Shown: positions 46,184 through 55,173 of the stretch, in pieces
Layout of the letters: each line of letters opens with the position of its first letter
Position numbering within the stretch: the first letter of the stretch is position 1
Assembly: GCA_016715115.1 (NCBI GenBank)
Contig: JADKBM010000001.1
Coordinates: forward strand, 402,259-466,258
Length of the DNA stretch: 64,000 nucleotides
Origin: Acidobacteriota bacterium
GTDB taxonomy: Bacteria > Acidobacteriota > Blastocatellia > Pyrinomonadales > Pyrinomonadaceae
Direction: 5' to 3'
Notes under the pieces: generated by a model
Told to the model about the DNA's origin: nothing
Database searches by the model: none
Seen by the model: the letters and a program-made list of their open reading frames with translations, nothing else
Position numbers and translations under genes: made by a program

Positions 46184-46951
46184 ATGAGACTAAAAGACAA
46201 AACAGCAATTATCACCGGCAGCAGCCAAGGCATCGGCCGCGGCATCGCCGAAAGGTTCGCGCGCGAGGGCGCGAATGTCGTCATCAACTACATCGGAAAC
46301 ATTGATATGGCCAACGAGGTCAAATCGAACGTTGAATCGCTCGGTGGCCGGGCGATCGCGGTCAAAGGGGATGTTTCAAAGATCCCGGACATTGAGAATC
46401 TTTTCGCCGCCGCCATCGCCGAGTTCGGCAAGGTCGATATTCTCGTCAACAACGCCGGCGTCGAGCGCCACGCTCCGTTCGTCGAAGTCTCCGAAATGGA
46501 CTACGACTTTGTGATGGACGTCAACGTCAAGGGCACTTTTTTCGCCGCACAGGCGATGGCGAAACACCTCATCGGAACGAAGCGGCGCGGAAAGATCATA
46601 AACATCAGTTCGGTCCATGAAGATCTGCCGTTCCCGAATTTCACTGCATATTGCGTCAGCAAGGGCGGCATTCGGATGCTGACGAGAAATCTGGCCGTCG
46701 AACTCGGTCAGTTCGGCATTAACGTCAACAACATCGCGCCCGGCGCGATAGAAACGCCGATCAACCGGAATCTGCTGAACGATCCGATGAAACTCCAGTA
46801 TCTGCTTGGCCAGATTCCCTTGAACCGGCTCGGCAATACCGACGACGTTGCCGGTGTCGGTGTTTTTCTGGCCTCGAACGAGGCCGATTACGTCACCGGA
46901 TCGACGTTTTTCGTCGACGGCGGATTGACCTGGTTTTACGAGGAACAATAG
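46184..46951 (+). CDS. short-chain dehydrogenase, glucose 1-dehydrogenase-like
   Basis: A 255-residue SDR close to glucose 1-dehydrogenases and FabG-type enzymes. Cofactor loop TGSSQGIGRGIA, NNAGVERHAPF, catalytic serine in INISSVHEDLPF and the YCVSKGG (YxxxK) pair, then NVNNIAPGAIETPIN and a C-terminal SDYVTGSTFFVDGG-type end (EADYVTGSTFFVDGG). Same strand, 66 bases upstream of a GMC oxidoreductase; together they suggest oxidation of sugars or polyols. Confidence 0.92.
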   Translation: MRLKDKTAIITGSSQGIGRGIAERFAREGANVVINYIGNIDMANEVKSNVESLGGRAIAVKGDVSKIPDIENLFAAAIAEFGKVDILVNNAGVERHAPFVEVSEMDYDFVMDVNVKGTFFAAQAMAKHLIGTKRRGKIINISSVHEDLPFPNFTAYCVSKGGIRMLTRNLAVELGQFGINVNNIAPGAIETPINRNLLNDPMKLQYLLGQIPLNRLGNTDDVAGVGVFLASNEADYVTGSTFFVDGGLTWFYEEQ

Positions 46952-47017
46952 AGAGCCGGCAGCAAACCGTGAGCAGATCTGCTCACCGCTTGCTGCTGAC
47001 GGCTCACTCTGACAGTT

Positions 47018-48574
47018 ATGAAATACGACATCATTATCATCGGCACCGGCGCGGGCGGCGGGACGCTTCTTCGCAAACTCGCGCCATCGGGCAAACGAAT
47101 TCTGGTTCTCGAACGCGGCGACTTCGTCAAACGCGGACTCGAAAACTGGAACTCGCGCAAGGTCAACGTCGAAGGACACTACAACACAAAGGAAACCTGG
47201 TACGACCGCGACGGCAAACCGCTCCACCCGCATACGAACTACAATGTCGGCGGAAACACGAAGTTTTACGGCGCGGCGCTTTTTCGGATGCGTGCCGAGG
47301 ATTTCGGCGAACTGAAGCATTATGACGGCGTTTCACCTGCGTGGCCGATTTCTTACGCAGAACTCGAACCGTACTATTCGGAAGCCGAAGCGATGTATCA
47401 CGTCCACGGGACGCGCGGCGAAGACCCGACGGAACCGTGGGCAAGCCGCGGTTTTCCGCATCCGGCGGTTTCGCACGAACCGCGCATCGAACATCTCGCC
47501 GAAGACCTCTCGGCGCTCGGATGCAAGCCGTTTCACGTTCCGCTCGGCATCAAACTGAAAGAAAACGACCCGCGGAGCGAATGCATACGTTGCGCGACGT
47601 GCGACGGATTCCCGTGTCTGGTAAACGCCAAAGCAGACGCGCATATTTGCGGCGTCGAACCCGTGCTCGATTATCCGAACGTCACCCTGCTGACGAATGC
47701 TTTCGTCAAAAAGCTCGAAACGAATCCGACCGGCAAGATTGTTTCGGCGGTCGTCGTCGAGGTCGGCGGCGCAATCGAGCGGTTTTCCGCCGAGACGGTC
47801 ATCGTTTCGGCCGGCGCGATCAACTCGGCCGCGCTGCTGCTTCGCTCGGCGAATGAACTGCATCCGAACGGCCTCGCGAATTCGAGCGACCAGGTCGGCC
47901 GCAATTATATGGGGCATGTGAATTCGGTTATGCTTGCCGTCTCGAAGTGCCCGAACCCGACGATCTTTCAGAAAACACTCGCGGTTAACGACTATTATTT
48001 CGGGAGCGAAGACTTTCCTTTTCCGATGGGACATATTTCATTTGTCGGAAAGCTCGACGGCGTCACTCTTTCGGCGGGCGCGCCGGCGATCGCACCGGGT
48101 TTCACGCTCGATCTGATGGCAAAGCATTCGCTTGATTTCTGGCTCACGACCGAAGATCTTCCGCGTCCCGAAAATCGCGTTACGCTTAATTCGAACGGTG
48201 AAATCGTGTTGAGTTATACGCCGAACAACGTCGAGGCCCACAAGCGGCTGCAATCGAAACTGAAGGAATTGATGAACCGCCAGCGCAAATGCGACATCCA
48301 CGGCCACGAATGTCATCAGGGTGTTTTCGCCAGAAATCTCTACCTCGCGGAGCAGATACCGCTCGCCGGCGTCGCGCACCAGAACGGAACGCTCCGCTTC
48401 GGCGACGACCCGACGACTTCGGTGCTCGATCGCAATTGCCGGACGCACGACGTCGAGAATCTCTATGTCGTCGACGGCAGCTTTTTCCCGTCAAGTTCGG
48501 CCGTCAATCCGGCGCTGACGATCATTGCAAACGCACTGCGCGTCGGGGAGAGGATTCTGGATCTTGGATCATAG
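47018..48574 (+). CDS. GMC-family oxidoreductase
   Basis: A 518-residue FAD-dependent alcohol or sugar oxidoreductase. FAD site IIIGTGAGGGTLLRKLAPSG at the N-terminus, VGGNTKFYGAALFRMRAEDF, SAGAINSAALLLRSAN in the middle, and the C-terminal signature DGSFFPSSSAVNPALTII with the catalytic histidine region preceding it (GVAHQNGTLRFGDDP). No signal peptide. A cysteine-rich CIRCATCDGFPC segment (about 187-198) resembles that of GMC enzymes associated with gluconate/glucoside oxidation, and may bind metal. Confidence 0.92.
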   Translation: MKYDIIIIGTGAGGGTLLRKLAPSGKRILVLERGDFVKRGLENWNSRKVNVEGHYNTKETWYDRDGKPLHPHTNYNVGGNTKFYGAALFRMRAEDFGELKHYDGVSPAWPISYAELEPYYSEAEAMYHVHGTRGEDPTEPWASRGFPHPAVSHEPRIEHLAEDLSALGCKPFHVPLGIKLKENDPRSECIRCATCDGFPCLVNAKADAHICGVEPVLDYPNVTLLTNAFVKKLETNPTGKIVSAVVVEVGGAIERFSAETVIVSAGAINSAALLLRSANELHPNGLANSSDQVGRNYMGHVNSVMLAVSKCPNPTIFQKTLAVNDYYFGSEDFPFPMGHISFVGKLDGVTLSAGAPAIAPGFTLDLMAKHSLDFWLTTEDLPRPENRVTLNSNGEIVLSYTPNNVEAHKRLQSKLKELMNRQRKCDIHGHECHQGVFARNLYLAEQIPLAGVAHQNGTLRFGDDPTTSVLDRNCRTHDVENLYVVDGSFFPSSSAVNPALTIIANALRVGERILDLGS

Positions 48575-48636
48575 ATCTTGGATTTTGGAACGAGTTCATC
48601 TTGTGCCCAATGCAAAATCCAAAATCTAAAATGAAA

Positions 48637-49668
48637 ATGATGGAACAACAAACGCACAGAGAACTTCCCTTCGGTTGGATGATTATCGGATTGTTGGCGC
48701 TCCTGGCATTTTTGGGGTCAACAACCCGCGCCAATGTGAGCCGTGTCGAGTCGGTCGGATTCACGGTCTCCGATATGGAACGCGCACTCGATTTCTACAC
48801 TCGCATTTTGCCGTTCGAAAAGGTCGCCGACGACGAAGTATTTGGCGACAATTTTGAACGTCTGACAGGAGTGTTCGGCGCCCGCGCTCGGATCGTTCGC
48901 CTGAAACTCGGCGACGAGACGCTCGAATTGACGGAATACCTGACCGGCGGCGGCCGGCCTGTTCCGGTCGATTCGCGAAGCAATGACCGATGGTTCCAGC
49001 ACGTCGCGATCATCGTTGCGGATATGGAAAAGGCGTTCGATGTCCTGAAACGCAACAAGGTCAAGTTCGTTTCGACCCGTCCGCAGACACTGCCGAAAAC
49101 AATACCGAACGCCGCCGGGATAAGCGCGTTCTATTTTCGCGATTTCGATAACCACGTGCTCGAAATCCTGCGGTTTCCGGCAGACAAAGGCGCGACGAAA
49201 TGGCACGCTCTTTCGCGATCCGGCAGGCTTTTCCTGGGAATCGACCATACCGCGATCGTCGTCGGGGGCACTGAATCAAGTCTCGGATTCTACCGGGACG
49301 CGCTCGGCCTGACGATCGCCGGGACGAGCGAAAATTTCGGCACCGAACAGGAACACTTGAACAACGTATTCGGTGCTCGATTGCACATCACCGGTTTGAA
49401 AACGACGAATCCCGGAATCGCGGTCGAGTTCCTCGAATACAAAACCCCGCGCGACGGACGACCGTTTCCGCGCGATACCCGGAGCAACGATATTTGGCAC
49501 TGGCAAACGAGCTTTGAGGCCGATTCCCTTTCGGATCTGGTTCAAAACCGCAGTTTCGAATTCATTTCCAGCGGGACAGTCGATGTTTCCTGGAATAAAC
49601 GCGCACGGGAACGAGCTATATTGACTCGTGACCCCGACGGACATGCCGTCCGGGTGATCGGGAGGTAA
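48637..49668 (+). CDS. membrane-anchored double VOC (glyoxalase-type) protein
   Basis: A 343-residue protein with one N-terminal helix (WMIIGLLALLAFLGSTTRA) and two vicinal-oxygen-chelate domains: first VESVGFTVSDMERALDFYTRI ... FRDFDNHVLEILRF, second GIDHTAIVVGGTESSLGFYRDALG ... RDPDGHAVRVIGR. The second contains H and E-like positions of glyoxalase metal ligands. Function unknown. Several in-frame ATGs (48610, 48631, 48637, 48640) exist; the upstream ones lie in an AAAATCCAAAATC repeat. Confidence 0.85.
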   Translation: MMEQQTHRELPFGWMIIGLLALLAFLGSTTRANVSRVESVGFTVSDMERALDFYTRILPFEKVADDEVFGDNFERLTGVFGARARIVRLKLGDETLELTEYLTGGGRPVPVDSRSNDRWFQHVAIIVADMEKAFDVLKRNKVKFVSTRPQTLPKTIPNAAGISAFYFRDFDNHVLEILRFPADKGATKWHALSRSGRLFLGIDHTAIVVGGTESSLGFYRDALGLTIAGTSENFGTEQEHLNNVFGARLHITGLKTTNPGIAVEFLEYKTPRDGRPFPRDTRSNDIWHWQTSFEADSLSDLVQNRSFEFISSGTVDVSWNKRARERAILTRDPDGHAVRVIGR

Positions 49669-49671
49669 AAA

Positions 49672-50148
49672 GTGAAGAATATATGGTTGATAGTTGTCGC
49701 GGCGGTCGCGATCGCGGTCTCGGCGTGTGCGGGTTCGTCCGGCACGGAAGGCGTCAAGCCAGTGAACACGACGCCGGAAAACGTCGCGATCAGGGGTTTT
49801 GACACGGTCGAGTACTTTACGGCCAATGCGCCCGCCGCGGGAAACCCGGAGTTCGCTTTTGTTTGGAACGGCGCGAAGTGGCTGTTCTCGTCGGCCGACA
49901 ATCTTGAGAGATTCAAGGCCGATCCTTCAAGATTCGCGCCGCAGTTCGGCGGTTACTGTTCGTGGGCCGTTTCCCACGGCTACACCGCCGACGGCGATCC
50001 GATGGCGTGGAAGGTTGTCGATGGCAAGCTCTACCTCAACTACAATTTGAAGGTCAAAGAGAAATGGGAGGCCGAGCAGGAAAATCTCATCAAGGAAGGT
50101 GAAAGGAACTGGACCGCCTTCAGGAGGAAGAAACCGGAACATAAGTAA
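49672..50148 (+). CDS. YHS domain lipoprotein
   Basis: A 158-residue lipoprotein: lipobox VSAC|A, then a YHS-like metal-binding domain (VAIRGFDTVEYFTANAPAAG; WNGAKWLFSSADNLERFKAD; PQFGGYCSWAVSHGY), the form found in many small secreted proteins. Starts with GTG at 49672, three bases after the VOC stop, with GGGAGGTAAAAA as ribosome site. Role in copper or redox handling is suggested by the domain only. Confidence 0.9.
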   Translation: MKNIWLIVVAAVAIAVSACAGSSGTEGVKPVNTTPENVAIRGFDTVEYFTANAPAAGNPEFAFVWNGAKWLFSSADNLERFKADPSRFAPQFGGYCSWAVSHGYTADGDPMAWKVVDGKLYLNYNLKVKEKWEAEQENLIKEGERNWTAFRRKKPEHK

Positions 50149-50245
50149 CCGGCGAGCTCAACGATCGCGCGCCATTGCACGAACTCGAAGCAAACGTGCG
50201 CGAACTCGGGAATAAATGTTCCGGAATCCGGAATCCAAACGGTAT

Positions 50246-52852
50246 ATGAACGCAGAACGACACAGACTGAAGGAAGGCAGCGACTGGAAGCTTTGGGGGC
50301 CGTATTTGTCTGAACGAGCGTGGGGAACCGTTCGCGAGGATTACTCGCCGCACGGCTCGGCGTGGGATTTCTTTCCGCACGATCAGGCGAGATCCCGTTC
50401 CTATCGCTGGAACGAGGACGGACTTGCCGGGATCTGCGACGCTCAACAGCGTGTCTGTTTTTCGGTCGCACTTTGGAACGGCCGCGATCCGATCTTGAAG
50501 GAACGGCTTTTCGGACTCACGGGCAGCGAAGGCAATCACGGCGAGGACGTCAAGGAGCATTACTTCTACCTCGATTCGACGCCGACGCATTCCTATATGA
50601 AATTCCTCTACAAATACCCGCAAGAGGAATTCCCGTACGCACGATTAATCGAGGAGAATCGTCGCGCCGGAAAAATGAATGGCGAATTTGAACTATCGGA
50701 CACCGGGGTCTTCGACAGCAGCCGATACTTTGACATTTTCGTCGAATATGCAAAAAACTCGCCCGAAGACATTTCGATCCGAATCACGATTGCCAACCGC
50801 CGCGGTTCAGAGGCTTCGATCAACGTTCTCCCGACTGTCTGGCTGCGCAATACCTGGTCCTGGGACGGCGACGAAACCAACCGCGGCGAGATCCGGCTCG
50901 CCGCCGATGGTTCAGTCGATATCGACGAACCGACGCTTGGCGCCTACCGACTGTTCTGCGACTGCGCCGACGCGGTGCTGTTTTGTGACAACAACACGAA
51001 CAAACTGCGTCTGTTCGGAGTGCCCAACGAGTCAGACTACGTCAAAGACGGCATCAACGACTTCATCGTCAACGGCCGGCGCGATGCGGTAAACCCCGAA
51101 ACCCGAGGCACGAAGGCGGCCGCGAATTATTTTTTGAGCCTCAAAGCCGGCGAGGAAAGATCGATCGAACTTCGCCTAGCGAAAACCGCGGCAACGCTGC
51201 CCGAGGGCAAACGACCTGCGGCCGGCGTCTTCGAAGAACGGCGTTCGGAAGCCGATGAGTTCTATTCGGGGCTGATTCCGGCCTCTCTTTCGAAGGACGC
51301 GCAAAACGTAATGCGTCAAGCGTTTGCCGGAATGTTGTGGTCGAAGCAGTTCTATCATTTCGATGTCGACCGCTGGCTCGACGGCGATCCCGCCCAACCC
51401 GCGCCGCCGGCGGAACGAAAAAAAGGACGCAACGCCGAATGGCGCCATCTGAACAACGCCGATGTGATCTCGATGCCCGACAAGTGGGAGTATCCCTGGT
51501 ATGCGGCGTGGGACCTCGCTTTTCACGCGATCCCGTTAGCGCTTGTCGACGCGGACTTCGCAAAGGAACAGCTGATCCTGATGTTGCGCGAGTGGTATAT
51601 GCATCCGAACGGGCAAATCCCGGCCTACGAATGGGCGTTCGGCGATGTAAATCCGCCGGTTCATGCCTGGGCCGCGCTCAGGGTCTATCAGATCGACAAG
51701 AAACGTGCGAGACGGGGCGACACGAAATTTCTCGCCCGGATCTTTCAAAAACTGATGCTCAATTTCACTTGGTGGGTCAATCGCAAGGACGCCGAGGGAT
51801 TGAACGTCTTCGAGGGCGGGTTTCTCGGGCTTGACAATATCGGCATCTTCGACCGTTCGCGGCCGTTGCCCACGGGCGGGCGTCTCGCGCAGTCGGACGG
51901 AACGAGTTGGATGGCGATGTATTGCTTGAATATGCTTGCGATCGCTCTTGAACTCGCTGCGGTCGATGATTCGTACGAGGACGTTGCGACCAAATTTTGG
52001 GAGCATTTCGTTTACATCGCCGATGCGATGAACAATCTCGGCCGGGAAGGCATCTCGCTTTGGGACGAGGAAGATGGCTTCTATTACGACGTGCTGCATC
52101 TGCACGACCAGCGAAATATGCCGCTGAAGGTGCGGTCGATGGTCGGCCTGATTCCGCTTTTTGCGGTCGCGACAATCGATTCGGCAATACTCGACACATT
52201 GCCCGATTTCAAAAACCGTTTTGAATGGTTCATCGCAAATCGGCCGAAATTGACTGCGAACATCGAGCGAAAGGGAGATTGTACGCTGCTATCGATTGCC
52301 TTTCGCGAACGGCTCGAACGCGTCTTGAAAGTGATGCTCGACGAATCCGAATTTCTGTCCCCGCACGGGATCAGGGCGCTCTCGCGGTTCCACAAAAACA
52401 ATCCCTACATCCTTGAGGTCAATGGCGAACATCATCGGGTTGACTATGAACCCGCCGAATCGTCGTCGGGATTATTCGGCGGAAACTCGAACTGGCGCGG
52501 TCCCATCTGGATGCCGGTCAATTATCTGCTGATCGAGTCGCTTCAGAAGTTTCACCACTTCTACGGATCGGACCTGTTGGTCGAATTTCCGACCGGTTCG
52601 GGCAAGAAGATGGATTTATGGGAGGTTTCCCAAGAGCTTTCGCGGCGGCTTTCGCGGATCTTTTTGCCGGGTGTCGACGGACGGCGGCCGGTCTTCCGAA
52701 ACTCGCCGGAATTCGATTCCGACGAAAACTGGCGCGATCTGGTTTTGTTTTACGAGTATTTTGACGGTGACACGGGCGCCGGCGTCGGAGCAAGTCACCA
52801 GACGGGTTGGACGGGCCTCGTCGCGAAACTGCTGCAGCAGTCCGGCGATTAG
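50246..52852 (+). CDS. GH63-type glucosidase
   Basis: An 868-residue cytoplasmic (no signal) (alpha/alpha)6-barrel glycoside hydrolase similar to bacterial GH63 alpha-glucosidases. WGPYLSERAWGTVREDYSPH at the start, a beta-sandwich half to about 330, then the catalytic barrel: MPDKWEYPWYAAWDLAFHA, QIPAYEWAFGDVNPPVHAWA, NIGIFDRSRPLPTGG and SNWRGPIWMPVNYLLIESL. The acids in the WDLAFH and WRGPIW segments are the expected catalytic region. ATG 50216 is an alternative start ten codons upstream. The next gene begins 6 bases after the stop. Confidence 0.9.
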   Translation: MNAERHRLKEGSDWKLWGPYLSERAWGTVREDYSPHGSAWDFFPHDQARSRSYRWNEDGLAGICDAQQRVCFSVALWNGRDPILKERLFGLTGSEGNHGEDVKEHYFYLDSTPTHSYMKFLYKYPQEEFPYARLIEENRRAGKMNGEFELSDTGVFDSSRYFDIFVEYAKNSPEDISIRITIANRRGSEASINVLPTVWLRNTWSWDGDETNRGEIRLAADGSVDIDEPTLGAYRLFCDCADAVLFCDNNTNKLRLFGVPNESDYVKDGINDFIVNGRRDAVNPETRGTKAAANYFLSLKAGEERSIELRLAKTAATLPEGKRPAAGVFEERRSEADEFYSGLIPASLSKDAQNVMRQAFAGMLWSKQFYHFDVDRWLDGDPAQPAPPAERKKGRNAEWRHLNNADVISMPDKWEYPWYAAWDLAFHAIPLALVDADFAKEQLILMLREWYMHPNGQIPAYEWAFGDVNPPVHAWAALRVYQIDKKRARRGDTKFLARIFQKLMLNFTWWVNRKDAEGLNVFEGGFLGLDNIGIFDRSRPLPTGGRLAQSDGTSWMAMYCLNMLAIALELAAVDDSYEDVATKFWEHFVYIADAMNNLGREGISLWDEEDGFYYDVLHLHDQRNMPLKVRSMVGLIPLFAVATIDSAILDTLPDFKNRFEWFIANRPKLTANIERKGDCTLLSIAFRERLERVLKVMLDESEFLSPHGIRALSRFHKNNPYILEVNGEHHRVDYEPAESSSGLFGGNSNWRGPIWMPVNYLLIESLQKFHHFYGSDLLVEFPTGSGKKMDLWEVSQELSRRLSRIFLPGVDGRRPVFRNSPEFDSDENWRDLVLFYEYFDGDTGAGVGASHQTGWTGLVAKLLQQSGD

Positions 52853-52857
52853 AGATT

Positions 52858-53073
52858 ATGATTTTGGCCGAGTTGCTGGTTAACGGAGTTTTTGTCTATC
52901 TCGCGCTCGGCGCGGCATTCGCATTGTGGTTCGTCGTGTTTCGAATCGGGAAATTCGACGCCGCGGCGGCTGGAACCGGTTTCGCGTTTCGCGCAATCGT
53001 TTTCTTCGGGGCAGCGGCGCTTTGGGTGATCCTCGCCGCGAAGATCGTGAGCCGGAGGCCGGATGACGCGTAA
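52858..53073 (+). CDS. small membrane protein, two helices
   Basis: A 71-residue protein with two membrane helices (LLVNGVFVYLALGAAFALWFVVF and AFRAIVFFGAAALWVILAA). It overlaps the start of the next small gene. Likely a subunit or assembly partner of the membrane Rieske protein; no family recognised. Confidence 0.7.
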   Translation: MILAELLVNGVFVYLALGAAFALWFVVFRIGKFDAAAAGTGFAFRAIVFFGAAALWVILAAKIVSRRPDDA

Positions 53074-53209
53074 ACTCCGAAGTCTCCATTTTTGGATATG
53101 GGTATTGATTGCTGTCGGTTTGACGATGATCTTCGTCGCGTCGATCGCGTTGCGCCACCCCGAGCCCATTAACGATTCGATTCCGTCGAGGATCGCGCAA
53201 GAAAGATGA
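53063..53209 (+). CDS. micro-membrane protein, 48 residues
   Basis: ATG 53063 overlaps the preceding gene by 11 bases and its stop overlaps the next start by ATGA. One membrane helix (FWIWVLIAVGLTMIFVASIAL) and a proline-rich polar tail. The tight overlaps on both sides argue that it is translated. No family recognised. Confidence 0.65.
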   Translation: MTRKLRSLHFWIWVLIAVGLTMIFVASIALRHPEPINDSIPSRIAQER

Positions 53210-54234
53210 GCGAAAGATACGCTGCAATCGGCTGGAACCGGCAGAAGAAGATCTATGACGCGATTCTCGCAACCGGCGTCGCGGCTTACCTCGCATTTTT
53301 CCTTGGGCTTGGATCGATCGTCGCCCCGAGCGCGACGATCGAAACGCTGCTCATCCGCGGATTCGGAACCTGCGCAATCATCCTGCTCCACATCGTCTTG
53401 CTGATCGGCCCGCTCTGTCGCTTTTTTCCGGTCCTTCTGCCGGTCCTTTACAACCGGCGACATCTGGGCGTGACGACATTTTTGATGGGTGCCGTCCACG
53501 GAGTTTTCTCGATCGTGCAGTTCCACGCTCTCGGTGTCCTCAATCCGATTGTCAGCGTTTTGGCAAACAACACACGGTTTGGAAGCGTCCCCGACTTCCC
53601 TTTTCAGATTCTTGGGCTGATCGCGCTGGTCGTTCTTTTTCTTATGGCTGTGACGAGCCACGATTTCTGGCTCAAGAACCTTTCGGCGCCTATCTGGAAG
53701 GCGCTTCACACTCTGGTTTACGTTGCCTACGCATTGCTTGTCGCACACGTCGCGCTCGGCGTGTTGCAGGCGGAAACGTCGCCGGTTCTTGCCGGATCCC
53801 TCGGGATCGGCGTCGCGGCCGTGACGCTTGCGCACCTGGCGGCTGCGATCCGCGAAACAAAGAGCGATCACGAGTCGATGTCGATCGACGAATTCGCGGA
53901 AGTCTGCACGGTCGACGAGATCCCCGAAAATCGCGCCTGCGTCCGCACGGTCGGCGGCGAGCGCGTTGCGGTTTTTCGTTACAACGGCAAGATCTCGGCG
54001 ATTTCAAACGTCTGCCGGCATCAGGCGGGACCTCTCGGTGAGGGAAAAATAATCGACGGCTGCATCACCTGCCCGTGGCACGGATTTCAGTATTTGCCCG
54101 AAACGGGAGCTTCACCGCCACCGTTTACCGAAAGGGTTGCGACGTTTGACGTAAGAGTCACGGACGGTCAGGTCGCGGTTCGGAGAAAACCCAACGCTCC
54201 GGGAACGCGTTCCGAACCGGCGCGCATTGTTTAG
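53206..54234 (+). CDS. membrane ferric-reductase-like domain fused to a Rieske iron-sulfur domain
   Basis: A 342-residue fusion. The first 210 residues hold about six membrane helices with histidines placed like the haem ligands of the ferric reductase/YedZ-type family (IILLHIVLLIG; LMGAVHGVFSIVQFHAL; LHTLVYVAYALLVAHVAL). The C-terminal 110 residues are a Rieske domain: ligands CRH and CPWH (in VCRHQAGPLGEG and CITCPWHGFQYL). It should pass electrons between haem in the membrane and the 2Fe-2S centre. Middle gene of a four-gene overlapping operon. Confidence 0.9.
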   Translation: MSERYAAIGWNRQKKIYDAILATGVAAYLAFFLGLGSIVAPSATIETLLIRGFGTCAIILLHIVLLIGPLCRFFPVLLPVLYNRRHLGVTTFLMGAVHGVFSIVQFHALGVLNPIVSVLANNTRFGSVPDFPFQILGLIALVVLFLMAVTSHDFWLKNLSAPIWKALHTLVYVAYALLVAHVALGVLQAETSPVLAGSLGIGVAAVTLAHLAAAIRETKSDHESMSIDEFAEVCTVDEIPENRACVRTVGGERVAVFRYNGKISAISNVCRHQAGPLGEGKIIDGCITCPWHGFQYLPETGASPPPFTERVATFDVRVTDGQVAVRRKPNAPGTRSEPARIV

Positions 54235-54301
54235 CGTTCTTTATGCGCTTCACGTGCGATCCGGCGCACGATTCTCAAGTTTTAAGCAACGCCTTGGAAT
54301 T

Positions 54302-55057
54302 ATGAACAACGAAGATTTCTACATCGGCTATCTGCCAAAAATGCCGTCGCGCCAGGCGCGTTTTGTGAAGGTCTTTGTGATCGCAACGCTCGGCGTCGCG
54401 GTCATTTTGATCGGGATATTCTGGATCGGTCAAAAGAGATTCGCGCGTTCGGTCTTCGAGTTCGGCAATGTGCGCGAATTCCGCGGGACTATCCGCTCCG
54501 GAGCGGTTCCGTTTCTGATTTTTGAAAAAGACACTCAAACTCCCGGATTACCGGAATTCGAACGCATCCCGCTCGTCGCGGAGGGAAAACACGGCGCAGA
54601 TGTCGAGGCGTTTGACGCGAAACGCGTTTCGCTTCGGGGAACGCTTATCTTTCGCGAGGAGATGAAAATGATCGAGATCGCCGCCGGGTCCGTCTCGATC
54701 CTCGATGTCGAATCCGCGAAGCCCCTTGAATCCGGCCAGTTGCTCGGGGGGTTCACTCTTCGAGGGGAGATCGTCGATTCGAAATGCTATCTCGGGGTGA
54801 TGAATCCGGGTCGCTCGAAACCGCATCGGGACTGTGCGGTCGCTTGTATTCGCGGCGGCGTTCCGCCACTGTTTTTAGTCACGGACAGTTCCGGGAAAGT
54901 CTCCGAGTTGTGGCTTGTCGGCGAATCGGGTCATCCGATCGGACGCGACTTGCTCGATTTCATTGCCGAGCCGGTCGAACTGGCAGGGCAAGTCGAACGT
55001 CGCGGCGACCAGTTGTTCTTTTGGATAAATCCGGCGAACATCAAGCGCCTGCCATAA
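54302..55057 (+). CDS. membrane-anchored protein linked to the Rieske operon
   Basis: A 251-residue protein with one N-terminal helix (VFVIATLGVAVILIGIFWI) and a periplasmic part of two beta-rich segments: FRGTIRSGAVPFLIFEK at 60-80 and, near the end, GEIVDSKCYLGVMNPG with HRDCAVACIRGGVPPLFLV. The conserved cysteines (KCY, DCAVAC) suggest metal or cofactor binding. Found as the companion of membrane Rieske proteins; function unknown. Start at ATG 54302, not the longer frame. Confidence 0.8.
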   Translation: MNNEDFYIGYLPKMPSRQARFVKVFVIATLGVAVILIGIFWIGQKRFARSVFEFGNVREFRGTIRSGAVPFLIFEKDTQTPGLPEFERIPLVAEGKHGADVEAFDAKRVSLRGTLIFREEMKMIEIAAGSVSILDVESAKPLESGQLLGGFTLRGEIVDSKCYLGVMNPGRSKPHRDCAVACIRGGVPPLFLVTDSSGKVSELWLVGESGHPIGRDLLDFIAEPVELAGQVERRGDQLFFWINPANIKRLP

Positions 55058-55173
55058 ACCCCGACAAACCCGAAACGTCGGGGCATTGAAAAACCAGGCG
55101 GACGGCATTTTCCGACAGGCTACTTGAATCTTGGAATCCGTCGGAATCTGGAGATGGACCGAACGTTGAGCGT

